Assembly (NCBI RefSeq): GCF_020520425.1
Contig: NC_079487.1
Coordinates: 109,030,141-109,094,140 of the forward strand
Direction: 5' to 3'
Origin: Spinacia oleracea
Lineage: Eukaryota; Streptophyta; Magnoliopsida; Caryophyllales; Amaranthaceae
Length of the DNA stretch: 64,000 bases
The notes beneath the pieces are model-generated. The model was not told the DNA's origin, made no database searches, and saw only the letters and a list, made by a program, of their open reading frames with translations. Made by a program: the position numbers and the translations under genes. Positions 11,891-22,299 of the stretch are shown here, piece by piece (the stretch's first letter is position 1; each line of letters opens with the position of its first letter).

Positions 11891-12107
11891 AGTTCGCGGA
11901 GGCCAAATCTCTCTGTGCAAAATTGAAATTTTAGGGGTGTGTGGTTACATTTATACGAGTGTAGAAAAGAAGAGGGAAATACCCAATTTGATTTTTTTTT
12001 TTACCAATTTCCAAGGCGCCAATGTAATTTCTTTTCCCCCCGTAATTTTCCATTTCCCCCAACTTGTTCACCCTATTAAGAATTTTCAACTCCATTTTAT
12101 ACTTTAA
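11891..12107 (-). promoter_or_regulatory. Upstream region of the Myb/SANT gene
   Basis: This short stretch lies between the start codon (minus strand) and the Helitron cluster. It should carry the leader and proximal promoter. No definite TATA box could be fixed by eye. Confidence 0.3.
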
Positions 12108-12215
12108 CTAGATTTAAATCCCGTGCATTGAACGGGTTAAGTTATTTTCTTTGTTGAGAATTTTTTTTTCCTAATTCTAAGCGATAGTTAGAACGGTGGT
12201 TGTTTTTATAATCAA
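12108..12215 (-). mobile_element. Helitron 3'-end fragment
   Basis: Read on the minus strand, a hairpin-type sequence CCCGTTCAATGCACGGG is followed by ATTTAAAT and CTAG at 12108-12111, then a host T. This is the Helitron 3' signature (hairpin, then CTRR, inserted before T). Its other end was not found and may lie beyond the adjacent, possibly nested, Helitron. Confidence 0.5.
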
Positions 12216-12935
12216 CTAGCATGTCCTCGGGCGATGCCCCGGTTACAAAGTTGGATAACATACAATTTTTTACGCATTGTTTACCTGCATTGCGAATGCG
12301 AGTTTGACCTTTTTTTTAATAACTTTCCGGATATCGTTTATTTTATTTGAATGTTATGTATTGTATGTAGTACGTATCAATTGTAAGCAATAGTGTTCTT
12401 CCGTTTTTGGGTTGTTAATATTTTGTAAGTCATGTTCAATGTCTAATAAAAAAAATTGTATCTGTTATGATCCACATATGCTAACACAGTTGTTGATTAA
12501 TTAATGGAAAAACGTGTTCTACTATATGTAGAAAATTGACAAATTAAAAATGCAGTCATTATTCAAAACCATTTTCAATAATGGTAACAAAATTAAATTT
12601 TCTTGCAATCACTATGTGGTGAAATTAGAAAATTAATAACATAAACCATGTGAAAAAATAGTATAAATAGATTTACACTAATCCTATCCCACTTAAATAT
12701 AGGTAAATAGAGTTAGAAGACATAAATAATAGTATAGCTAAGATGTTAAGCTTTCTACTATAGTTCTTGTTGGTTCCGTGTTCGAACCCTAACAAAGACA
12801 TTTTGTGTATCAATATAGCAAAAGCACATCCTCCATGTCATTGTTGATGTGGCGCCTTGTCATGTTTAGAGAAGGCGACACATGGCGGCGTGACATGATT
12901 TGCCTTGGAGATTTAATAATACTCCGTAGTATAGA
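12216..12935 (-). mobile_element. Non-autonomous Helitron
   Basis: On the minus strand the element begins TCTATACTACGGAG at 12935 after a host A. It ends with the hairpin GGGCATCGCCC, then GAGGACATG and CTAG (12219-12216), followed by a host T. The TC start, 3' hairpin, CTRR end and A/T insertion site all fit Helitrons. The 720-bp body has no Rep/helicase coding. It carries a tRNA-like box with GTGTTCGAACCC near 12780 on the plus strand. Confidence 0.7.
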
Positions 12936-13111
12936 TGAGTATGACAGTTTTAACGGGTCTTTATTTATTTGTTAAAAATTTCAAAATTTATATCTTATTA
13001 TCTTTTACCGGATCTTTAATTTATCCATTTTGATTTTTCTCTTATTATCTTTTACTGAGTTTTATTTATAATTTTATAAAAATTCAAAACTTATGTCTTA
13101 TTATCTTTTAC

Positions 13112-13431
13112 CGGTTTTTTTTTATAATCAAAATAATTCATTGATAAAAAGTCATACGCATCTACATAAAGATTTGAATCTAACAAATACATAACAAACG
13201 AATCAAATAAAAACTTCTTTCACCATAGCTACAAATCTACAATCATAGTATATCAAACATTCTTTATACCCTATTTTATATCGTTGTGTTGTAAACTTGA
13301 CAAATATGATTTCCGTCTGATTCATCTGATTGTAGTCGAAAGATTTACCTCCTCTTCGATCCCGCACAAATCTTTACCAAATAAACAACATGGACCAAAC
13401 TAAACACACAAAACTTAACTAGAATCAAACC
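13112..13431 (-). mobile_element. A-tailed LINE-type retroposon relic
   Basis: On the minus strand the sequence ends in ATCAATGAATTATTTTGATT followed by an A-tail at about 13112-13121. This is like the 3' tail of the neighbouring retroposon (13446-14009), which has GATGCCGTATGGCTTTATTT before its tail where this one has GATGCGTATGACTTTTTATC. The two look like related, 5'-incomplete LINE-derived copies. I found no clear target duplication for this one. Confidence 0.35.
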
Positions 13432-14023
13432 CACCATAGAGGTACCTTTTTTTTTTTGACGGTTTAAGGGAAATTTTCATTAAAATAAAGCCATACGGCA
13501 TCTACAATTAAAATTTTCCCTACATTAGAACAAGAACAAATCTAAAATATAATAACAATTTCTTTTTTCCAATGAAGAACGGCTCTGAAATCATGGTATA
13601 CGTGTAACCATGAAAAAACTTCAATGTCAAAGCATCTTTTCGTTGTATGGAAGATCTCGTTACAAAACGTTATAGTCATCTTGAAAAATGAATCTGCTTC
13701 ATATCTCGGATTGATCTTGATCTTCAAAGTGCATACATCATAGAAACTACACAATTTCCACCATAGCAGAAAACCTTCCGAAAAGCAAGGAGAAAAAACC
13801 CTCTATTTCAAGGGAGAAAAGTTCCTCTCTAGAGGAAGAAGCATTATTAAACCTACAAAAACAAAAATTAAAGGAAACAACACAAGAAATTAATGCAATT
13901 GGGGCTTTCCACCGGTAAAAATCGATGGAAGTCCCTCAAAAATTTTCAATGGAGGCTAGGGTTTGGAGGAGGGAGCCAGAAAAAGAGAGAAAAAGATTGT
14001 GCGGCATATCACCATAGGGGTAC
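13432..14023 (-). mobile_element. A-tailed retroposon with 14-bp target duplication
   Basis: Direct repeats CACCATAGAGGTAC (13432-13445) and CACCATAGGGGTAC (14010-14023) differ at one base and bracket a 564-bp insert. On the minus strand the insert ends in an A-tail (13447-13457) after AATTTCCCTTAAACCGTC, a LINE-like 3' end. Its 5' part has a CCCTCCTCCAAACCCTAGCC leader. No intact ORF is present. It is best read as an internally deleted L1-type retroposon or a SINE-like derivative. Confidence 0.6.
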
Positions 14024-14827
14024 TTACTACACAACAATATGTAGCTTTATTGAGATCTAACGCAAAAACAAAACAAAATTGAAGAGAACTGGTCGGAAAT
14101 AACCAAATGTCCAAAGAACATTGGCTATTTCCGCCCTAAAAATGTGGTAATTTTAAAAGTTTAGATAAATTTAGGATGGTAATTTTTAAATAAAATTTTA
14201 TAAGGTGGTAAGTTTGAGAAAAAAGACGTTATAAAGAAATAATTATGGAAAAAAACCTTTTTTAAATGATAAAAGTTTAGTTAACCCCTCTATGTCATTT
14301 TGTTGGTTAGTTCCCATACAAATTATAGTTTGGGCTAATGACCTACAAAAGCATGCAAATATGCTATAAGTAGTGAAGTACAAATACAAAGGGAAGAGGG
14401 AGTATTCAAATATGTGACATATATTATCGTATACAGGCCGCTAGCCTTATCTTACTATACATCAGAGTAACTTTTACACATTTTTTGATGACTTTTAACA
14501 TATTTTGATTAAGCTTGTTATTCGGGTATCCCTTTTCTAACTTTTCAAGAAAAATTTGTTGTTATAAAGCTGGTCAAATTTTATATTACACTCCATGCGA
14601 TATAACTAAAATAAATTTGAATAACTTTAGCCTATGTAAAACAAATTCATCTTATAAAAGCACAAATTTACAATCCATCTATCTTCCCCATAATGTTCAG
14701 TCGATTCCATCATGAAAATTTTACGACATAGTTTCTTATACAAGTATGATGGCTTGGAGCAACTTCGATGACAAGCTAATTGCCAAATTAGCTTGTCATG
14801 ATTAAATATTTGAAGCTAATTTACTAA

Positions 14828-14992
14828 GTCTCTATCTTATTCGACTTATTTTACTTATTTCAAACAAAATAAGTTCAATTATATAAGTTCAGATAATAGA
14901 AGTTTTTCAGACACTACACGCAAATAAGTTTTTTTCTCAAATAAATTCAGATAATATAAGTTCAGTAAAATAAGTCGAATAGAACGGAACAT
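14828..14992. mobile_element. Tourist-like MITE (PIF/Harbinger type), short copy
   Basis: The arms CTTATTCGACTTATTTTACT and AGTAAAATAAGTCGAATAGA are inverted, with repeated AAGTTCAGATAA motifs between them. The same family recurs at 61786-62038, where a TAA target duplication is clear. The outer bases here are less conserved, so the boundaries are approximate. Confidence 0.55.
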
Positions 14993-15182
14993 CAACTTGA
15001 TATTTAAATGGTCCAGTTTTACATTAACCATTTAATTTTAATTTTATTTTAATCATTACTTAAATTCCTATTGGACCACTTTTTTCCAAGCAAACTAGCT
15101 TGAATTTGCTTGATCAAACTAATTTAATAAAATCACTCCAATAGTTAAACTAGTAGTTTAAAACTTTTGCAAATTACAAGCA

Positions 15183-18100
15183 AGTCTCCAACTAATTATT
15201 AATATATAGATAGGTATGCACCCATCTATATATGCATATGCAGTGAAACGACTGTGTTTCATCAATAAGAAATCACGCGCCTATATCACATACCCATTTT
15301 CTCTCTCCTCTAACCTCTGCCCATCTTCTCTCACCATTTTCTCTCTCATCAAAACCTCTCACTCTCTTTCCTCCATTGATGTGCCATCGTCGATATGATG
15401 TGCTCACTCTTTCCTTCCGCCGCTAACGCCTACTCCGATTTTCTTCCAACGTTGCCGACGATATGCCGTCGAAAGTCGATCTATTACTGTTCTTCGTCGA
15501 TCGCGACGCTTGAGAGGCTTCCTACCTACGACGATCTGTTGACCAAATCGATCGGAGATTGCTGAAGATTGCACCGTCTTTCGGCAGAGAGGCAGGGCTT
15601 CGAACCGTAGATCCAAGACTTTTTCTCGTTCTCGCATTGCCATTGAAGGTAACTGATACTTTTAAGTTTTAACCATCTCCTTTTTTTTCTTTCCCACAAT
15701 TTATGCGTTTTTATGCACATTAATCTCACCTTTTTTTCTAGCTTCATCATTTTCTCAATCAATCTCTCGTATTAGTATGGCCGCTTCATGTTTGTTTTGA
15801 TCAGATTCCTTAATTTATTGTTCAATTGATTTTAAATTTCAAGTGTTAAAATAAATAAATTAATTAATTTTGTTGACTGATTTGGCTTTCATCTTTAGTT
15901 ATGGGAGTGTTGCAAGAGGGAGAGGTGTGCTCATGGTGCCAATAATGTTTTGAAGAAAGCTATATTGATTGGAGTGGTGTGTAATTTCTATTTCTCTTTC
16001 ATTTCCTTTTATTTTTGTCGATTAATTTCTTATTTTTGGTGGTTGTACTTGTGATAGTTATTGCTATATATTTATTCACAAATAATAACATTTTTATGTG
16101 ATGTTCAGTTTTTAAACTCTCGTTTTCAAATTATAAAGAATCATGTTCAATTTTACACAAAATCATGTTCAACTAAATTTAACTACATTTGTTAATTTTG
16201 ATATTGTTGTTGTTGGTGGTATTGTGGTTAGGATTGTTGTTATGTATGATAGTTCACAAATAATAAGATTTTTGTGCGATGTTTAGTTTTTCAACTCTCG
16301 TGTTCAACTTATAAACAATCATGTTCAATTTTACACAAAATCATGTTCAAATACATTTAAATTGTAAAATTAATATATGTTCAATATTTTTGTGTGATGT
16401 TTAGTTTCTCAACTCTCGTGTTCAACTTATAAAGAATCATGTTCAATTTACACAAAATCATGTTCAACTAATTTCAACACTTTTGTGTGATATTAATTAT
16501 TTTTATTTTTTGAACAATATATGATGTGATTATCTATCAATTATGTTTTGCACCAAAAACATCTATTTAATTATGTAATTTGTGTAATTGTGAAATGTTA
16601 ACTCAAGTTGCATTGCTTAACTTTTGGTTGTGATATGGATTAATTTCATTAATCATAGTAATTATTATTAGCTTCATCTAATTTACGCTGATAATATCGT
16701 TGAACAAATATTTTGTTCTTTTAGAAATGATTAATTTGCTACTTTGTTAGGCTTGATTTTGAGTGATGTTCAGTTTTTCAACTCTCCTGTTCAACCTATA
16801 AAAAATCATATTCAACTTATAAAACTATAATATGTTCAATACTTTTGTGTGATATTCAGTTTCTCAAGTCGTATGTTCAACTTATACAAAATCACGTTCA
16901 TCTAAATTTAACTTATTTTTTAAAAATTTAACTTATTAAACTAATATATGTTCAATACTTTTCTGTGATGTTCGGTTTCTCAAGCCTTATGTTCAACTTA
17001 TATAAAATTGTGTCAACTAAATTTAACTTATAAAACTAATATATGTTCAATACCTTTGTGTGATGTTCGATTTCTGGGTTTGTAAATTTAAATTATTGTT
17101 AAAATATTTAATACTCGATTCTGGAGTAAATGCGTGTAAATCAATAATAGGTGACTTTTTTTTAGTTTCTAAAAAAAATCACCTATTATTCATGGTTATG
17201 TTCAATTTTTAAAACTCAATGTTCAGTTTTAGAAATTTAATGTTTATACTATGTTTGATATCCTGTCAAGTTCATTTTTAATTAAAAACAGATGATCATT
17301 AATTCTTTACTAAAAGATCATTTCAGATTGTATAAGCATGTGTTCATTATTCTTTACTAAAAATTGGCACTCTCTAAATATTAATGTTCAGTTTATAACT
17401 CATCATGTTCAACTTATAAAAGATGATGTTTATAAAAGACGATGTTCACAAATAAGAACACTTTTGAAGTTTTGAGTGATGTTTAGTTTTTCAAGTCTTA
17501 TGTTCAACTTATACAAAATCATGTTCAACTAAAATTAACTTATAAAACTAATATATGATTAATACTTCTGTGAGATGTTCAGTTTCTCAAGTCTCATGTT
17601 CAACTTATAAATAATTATGTACAGAATCATGTTCAACTAAAGACAAGCAACAACAGTAATAAGCGAATGTTTATTATTCTTTACTAAAATATAAAAAGTG
17701 GCGCTGTCTAAATATTGTCATGTTCGGTTTATAATTCTTCATGTTCAACTTATAAAAGATGATGTTCACAAATAAGAACACTTTTGTGTGATGTTCAGTT
17801 TCTCAAGTCTCATGTTCAACTTATAAATAATCATGTTCAACTAAATTCAACTTATAAAACTATGATATGTTCATAAATAAGAACAGTTTTGTGTAATGTT
17901 CAGTTTCTCAAGTCATATATTCAACTTGTATAGAATAATGTTCAACTAACAACATTATGATTTTTCTGCAGGAAGGAAAAAGTTAATATGAATGCGCCAA
18001 CAAATGAGAAAAAAACGATTTAGAAATGGAAGATGTGGTATTAAGAGAAGCTGCAAGAATTGAAGGCGGAAGCAACAAGAAAAAATTCTGCAAATAAGGA

Positions 18101-18542
18101 AGCCGATAGAAAGAGAAGAGACCGGTGTAGCGAAAAAAGTGGAAGTCGAAAGGAAGCGGAAAAATTAGAAGCATATAGAAAAAGAAAATAGGCAGCAACA
18201 ACTAAAATAGAGGAAACATATAGAAAATTAATGACATGTTCATTAAATTCCTTTAAATGTCCATTTTTTTTGTTTATTATGTGTGCTTGCAGCTTACTCA
18301 AATAATGAGATATTTTTTTTGGAAAACAAGCGTGATAAAAAGTTTTTTTAAAAAATGAAATTTAAAAATTTAAAATTTAAAATTTAAAATTTAAATTTAA
18401 AATTAAAATTAAAAATTTAAAACTGCAAATTAAAAATATGAAACAGGAAGGCTGAAACTTTCAAAACGAAGCATCTGAAACGCATATGCATGCAAAATTG
18501 CATGCATACCTACGCAGCCAAAAATTTGGGAGTCTCCAACTA
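15183..18542. mobile_element. TGTTC-rich MULE-like element (copy C) with captured gene-like segments
   Basis: A 12-bp direct repeat AGTCTCCAACTA occurs at 15183-15194 and 18531-18542. Inside, an imperfect inverted repeat TAGGTATGCA with ATGCATATGC begins near 15210 and ends near 18512. The right end AGCCAAAAATTTGGG matches the end of the element at 411-1789 in 14 of 15 positions. The middle (16090-17960) has dozens of ATGTTCAACTTATAAA-like motifs. Near the left end a C/T-rich leader-like stretch (15290-15650) and near the right end a broken lysine/glutamate-rich frame (17985-18215) look like captured or decayed gene parts. No transposase is recognised. Confidence 0.5.
17976..18230 (+). pseudogene. 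Decayed charged, coiled-coil-like reading frame
   Basis: In the plus strand, after a plausible acceptor (TTTCTGCAG near 17970), a reading frame rich in K, E, R and A runs from about 18040, including KLQELKAEATRKNSANKEAD and KEAEKLEAYRKRK, and ends at a TAG near 18190. Composition suggests a coiled coil. Stops and frame changes on either side show it is not an intact gene. It lies inside the TGTTC-rich element, so it may be an old captured exon. Confidence 0.3.
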
Positions 18543-19106
18543 CTACCGGTGGAGTTGCTCTAATGCGACAATGTTATAGGGCACTAATAATGTCCGATTT
18601 CACAATGCCCCCTTCATCCGCAAATTAATTGTCACAAGCTCTATTCTATTCTGTTGTAAATAATATAAAGTGGGTAAAAACACTTTCTTATTTTGGGAAA
18701 GTATTTGTCCCATATTGGTAGGGAAATAAAATTTTGTCATGTTTAAATAGTATAATGTGGGTTGTTGTTTGGAGTGCTATCCATAGTATTGTCTGTTCAT
18801 GAGTTTCTATAGTAAAAAAGAAAAAACTTGATCACTTTGGCAGAGAAAGTAAAATTGGTTTGAAAATTTATTTATGTTTTCATTTCATATTGACCATTTA
18901 AACAAGAGCCATAACTACAGAGTACAGATTGATGAGACAAAAGTTTAGATCTTCCATCAAAACCACTGCAATCTAATTAACCAAATCAACAACTGCTAAA
19001 TAAAATTAAAAAGTGTCAGATAAGGTAAAACATTATCCTCTATACAACCCAGAAATAGCAACATAGCTCTCCTACTTGTCAAATCCGAGTCAACCACCGA
19101 GTCAAC
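18543..19106. other. Intergenic region downstream of the ERD15-like gene
   Basis: The first bases (GGTGGAGTTGCTCTAATG) are an inverted match to GGAGCAACTTCGATG near 14757, so an older MITE-like sequence may have been the landing site of copy C. The remainder holds the 3' UTR of the minus-strand gene. No other feature is seen. Confidence 0.35.
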
Positions 19107-19665
19107 CTAACGCGGTTGGTGAATTGTCCTTGGACTCACTTTCACACTCTTCATGACCTTGGGCGCTTTCTCGAAGTATTTCGGCGCTTCAACTGTTCTT
19201 CCTCCAGATTCATTCCACTTCAACGCCGCCATTGAAATCAGCTCCTTCTTCTCCTCCGCCTCCACTTTCTGTTCTTCTGCAGAAATTTCAAAACACACAA
19301 AAATGTCAAAAAAACGAAAAGCTTCAATCAATTAAAGTAAAATGATATGAGCAATAGAAATCAAAACATAAATAACATCAATTGGACGAGTGATTTTGAA
19401 CTTCACCTTTTGGGAGATGGAGATCGAAGGCATCATCGAAATCAGGGAGATCAAACTCGTCAATCTGACAATCACCATCGACATCAACATCATCAAAGCA
19501 ATCTTGAAGCCAGTAATCTCGGAAGCAAGGGGAGGAGTGAACAAGGTCCCACCACTGATCGGAGAAATCTTCGACCGTCTGATACGATCTCATCGGGACG
19601 AAGATCGGAGCGTTAGGATTCAACCTTGATGATCGAGGAGGTGATTGAGGATGAAGAACATCCAT
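19107..19665 (-). CDS. ERD15: ERD15-like PAM2 protein (early responsive to dehydration 15 family)
   Basis: Two minus-strand exons, 19407-19665 and 19107-19276, join through a split glutamate codon and give 142 residues. Residues 15-24 ([10 protein letters not shown]) are a PAM2 motif, which binds the MLLE domain of poly(A)-binding protein. It is followed by [15 protein letters not shown] and FRDYWLQ, the conserved block of ERD15/CID-type proteins. An acidic stretch ([21 protein letters not shown]) precedes the exon junction, and the C-terminus has [15 protein letters not shown]. Family members are small acidic hydrophilic proteins induced by drought, abscisic acid or wounding, and are thought to link PABP to stress responses; that is family knowledge. 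A TATA box lies upstream at 19796-19803. Confidence 0.88.
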
Positions 19666-19795
19666 TGTTGATAGATATTTTTTTCTAAGGTTTGAGATAT
19701 TTTTAGGGGTTTGGTGAGATGTTGATGATAGAATTTGGGAAATGATTTTGAGATAAAGTATGGATAATGTAAGATAATGGAAAAGTGATGGGGTT

Positions 19796-19803
19796 TATTT
19801 ATA
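19796..19803 (-). promoter_or_regulatory. TATA box of the ERD15-like gene
   Basis: The minus strand reads CCTATAAATAAACC here, about 130 bases upstream of the ATG at 19665. That fits a leader of roughly 100 bases. Confidence 0.6.
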
Positions 19804-20880
19804 GGAAAGGGGGTGAGAAAGAGGGCATGAACTTTGGTAAATTTACAGAAATGACATTTGGACAGGAAGGAAATGGGAAACCCGTGGGTCGGTGGATAAT
19901 ACCGGAATAGTTGTTTTTTTTTTATTGAAAAAAAAACTTCGTTAATGTTAATGATTCATCCTAATCTTAATTAGTGTTATTATTTTGGGGTAATTTGGAT
20001 TGTCCAATGTTAGGAAGGTTGTAGTCTTGTAGAGGTTGTCCATGCTATAACTGGGTATCAAATTATACTCTGTTTATGATAAAAATTGCACTATATAAGG
20101 TGAAAAGTGTAATTACTTATTGGCTAGATCTTAGCTAATTATTGTTGTTCTTAAAAAAAAAGGTAATAGAGAAATTTGTTTGATAAAATAGATTATAATG
20201 GGGCTGAAAATACAACTCAATTCGTCCCGTATATACCGTTTTATATGTATTTACCTGTTAGATCATGTCAAATAATATGTTAGTTGGGTATGTAAGAGAT
20301 AAGTGACATAACATTAGTCTGACCGTTAGTAAACTGTAGGACGATCTTCTGAAATGGAAAATAAATAATGATAATTTTTTATTTTTATTTATATTTTGAT
20401 GGAATCAATATTGACAATTGGCTTTCGTTGTACTAATATAAAAATTCTAAGCAATTACATATTCAATTATGATTGAACATCCTTTATCCACACTCCCGTG
20501 TAAAACTCGAATTGGCTGAGATAAACTATAGCATTGAGCTAAATTACACTCATTAACATGAGACGAAAAAGCATCAAAATAACCAGCGGGCAAGAGCAAG
20601 GATCTCTCGAACAACCATTCAAAGATAACAATTTATTAAACTAACTAATTGCAAGCTTTCACACTCGACTAGTATCTTACTTGCATTACATATTTACATC
20701 ATAGAGCTATCTCCAAACCATGCATTTCTCACTTGTGTTTTTTTACTTTTGCTAAATTAATCTATTTTTTAACTCTAAAAGAGCTTAATTTTACGAAACA
20801 AGAATGTTACTAGGCTCATATATTGCCTAGTTGATAAAACAAAAAAAACTGAAATTTAAACCAAAATAAATACAAGCACG
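19804..20880. other. Distal upstream and intergenic region
   Basis: Only short ORFs without motifs are present, and base composition is A/T-rich. I see no definite repeat or RNA gene. Confidence 0.4.
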
Positions 20881-21076
20881 GAGTTTTTTTTTTTTACCAA
20901 TAGAGGTTGGCATGAGTGGTTCGGGTTCAAGTCTTGGGTATGAAAAAAATCTCAAACGGGAGGGATGCTGCCTACCGAAGAACGCATGCAAACTCCCGCG
21001 GGAAATTAGTCCACTCGCCGAAAGCTGTGGGAACTCCTCGTAGTAGAAATAAAAAGAAAAAAAAACGAGTTTTTTT
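20881..21076 (+). mobile_element. tRNA-derived SINE-like element
   Basis: Direct repeats GAGTTTTTTT at 20881-20890 and 21067-21076 flank a 176-bp insert that ends in an A-rich tail (21050-21065). Near its 5' end the insert has GTTGGCATGAGTGG, like a pol III A box, and CGGGTTCAAGTCTTGGG, like a B box. The two boxes are much closer than in a normal tRNA, suggesting a deletion or a degenerate head. The body includes CTCCCGCGGGAAATTAGTCC. Box spacing and the simple T-run duplication limit confidence. Confidence 0.45.
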
Positions 21077-22299
21077 AAGCACTTTTATGTATTTGGTACT
21101 TAATTCGTTTTTGTTGTTAAACTTTTCTCCCTCTTTTTTGTTACATTTCAAATTTAATTACAATTTCACACATTTTATAAAAAAATTATTGAATAATTGT
21201 ACTTCCTTGTTTTTTTATACATAAAATGTTACTCCGTGTGTATATATATATATATAACAATGTGAGCGACAAGCAAGGGAATTATCACCAGTATTATTCA
21301 TAACATGTATTGTTCTACGCGGTAATTAGAATTAGATCTCAACAACAATCAAAAGGTACGCAAATTCCAAATTATGGTTAGTAAATAAATTCATACAATG
21401 TACATGAATTAATATATTGTGACTAGTGTGTTAAAATTAGTCAGTTTGTGATATTTGCGTAGTATTATGTCAGTATGATGCGTAGTATCGTATATTTATC
21501 ACCATGAATTTGTGTCAGTACTATATACGAGTATCATGTTTCAATATTACACTTTGTTTGAATTATAATTTTGTACTCTACCATAACTCTTAGATTGGTT
21601 TCAGTTACTTTAATTTTGAATTTTTGGAATTAGAAATTACAAATAATATCTAAGTGTTTACAAAGTTTCGCTAATATGTAAGAAGCGGTTATGCATAATT
21701 GCATATGCATGTAGTCTATCTTGTATGATTTGCAATATATATTTTTTTTAGATCATTTAATGCGTATGGTAATGTAGCAATATTAATTGATGCACTGCGG
21801 TCCATATCAGTTATTTTAGTAACCGTTCTTTTTCATGCGGTTACTATACTGTGGCATTCATTTTTTTTCATGCGGTTATTATATTGTGCCATTAAAGTTA
21901 AGTATTGATTGCTCTTCAAAAGCAATATCATGCGTCATTCACATTTTTGTTTCATGCGGCAATATAAAGTTTTTATTGTAATTCCTATTTTTTAGGATTG
22001 TAATAGTATTGATTGCTTTGATGATTGTAACTGATAAGTTGATGTGATTTTGATTCTGTTGATAATACTCACTTAACGTTGCTTTCTATATATTATGATA
22101 ATGTTGTTTATGAATTCGCTGAAATTGGTTTTGAACAATCATTTAAACATGGTTGATTGTTTGATCACCTCTCATGGAGGAAATAACTAGTCATTATGTT
22201 ATAAAAGTCTAACAAATTTCTATCATATATATGACAATAGATTATGAAGAGATATGTTTAGTGGGTAGGTAAAATAGTTCCCACAATAGTTAAGAACAG

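Noticed and set aside
15404-15762. Minus-strand basic ORFs of 78-79 codons
   Set aside because: They run antisense to a leader-like C/T-rich segment, overlap each other in different frames and have no motif.
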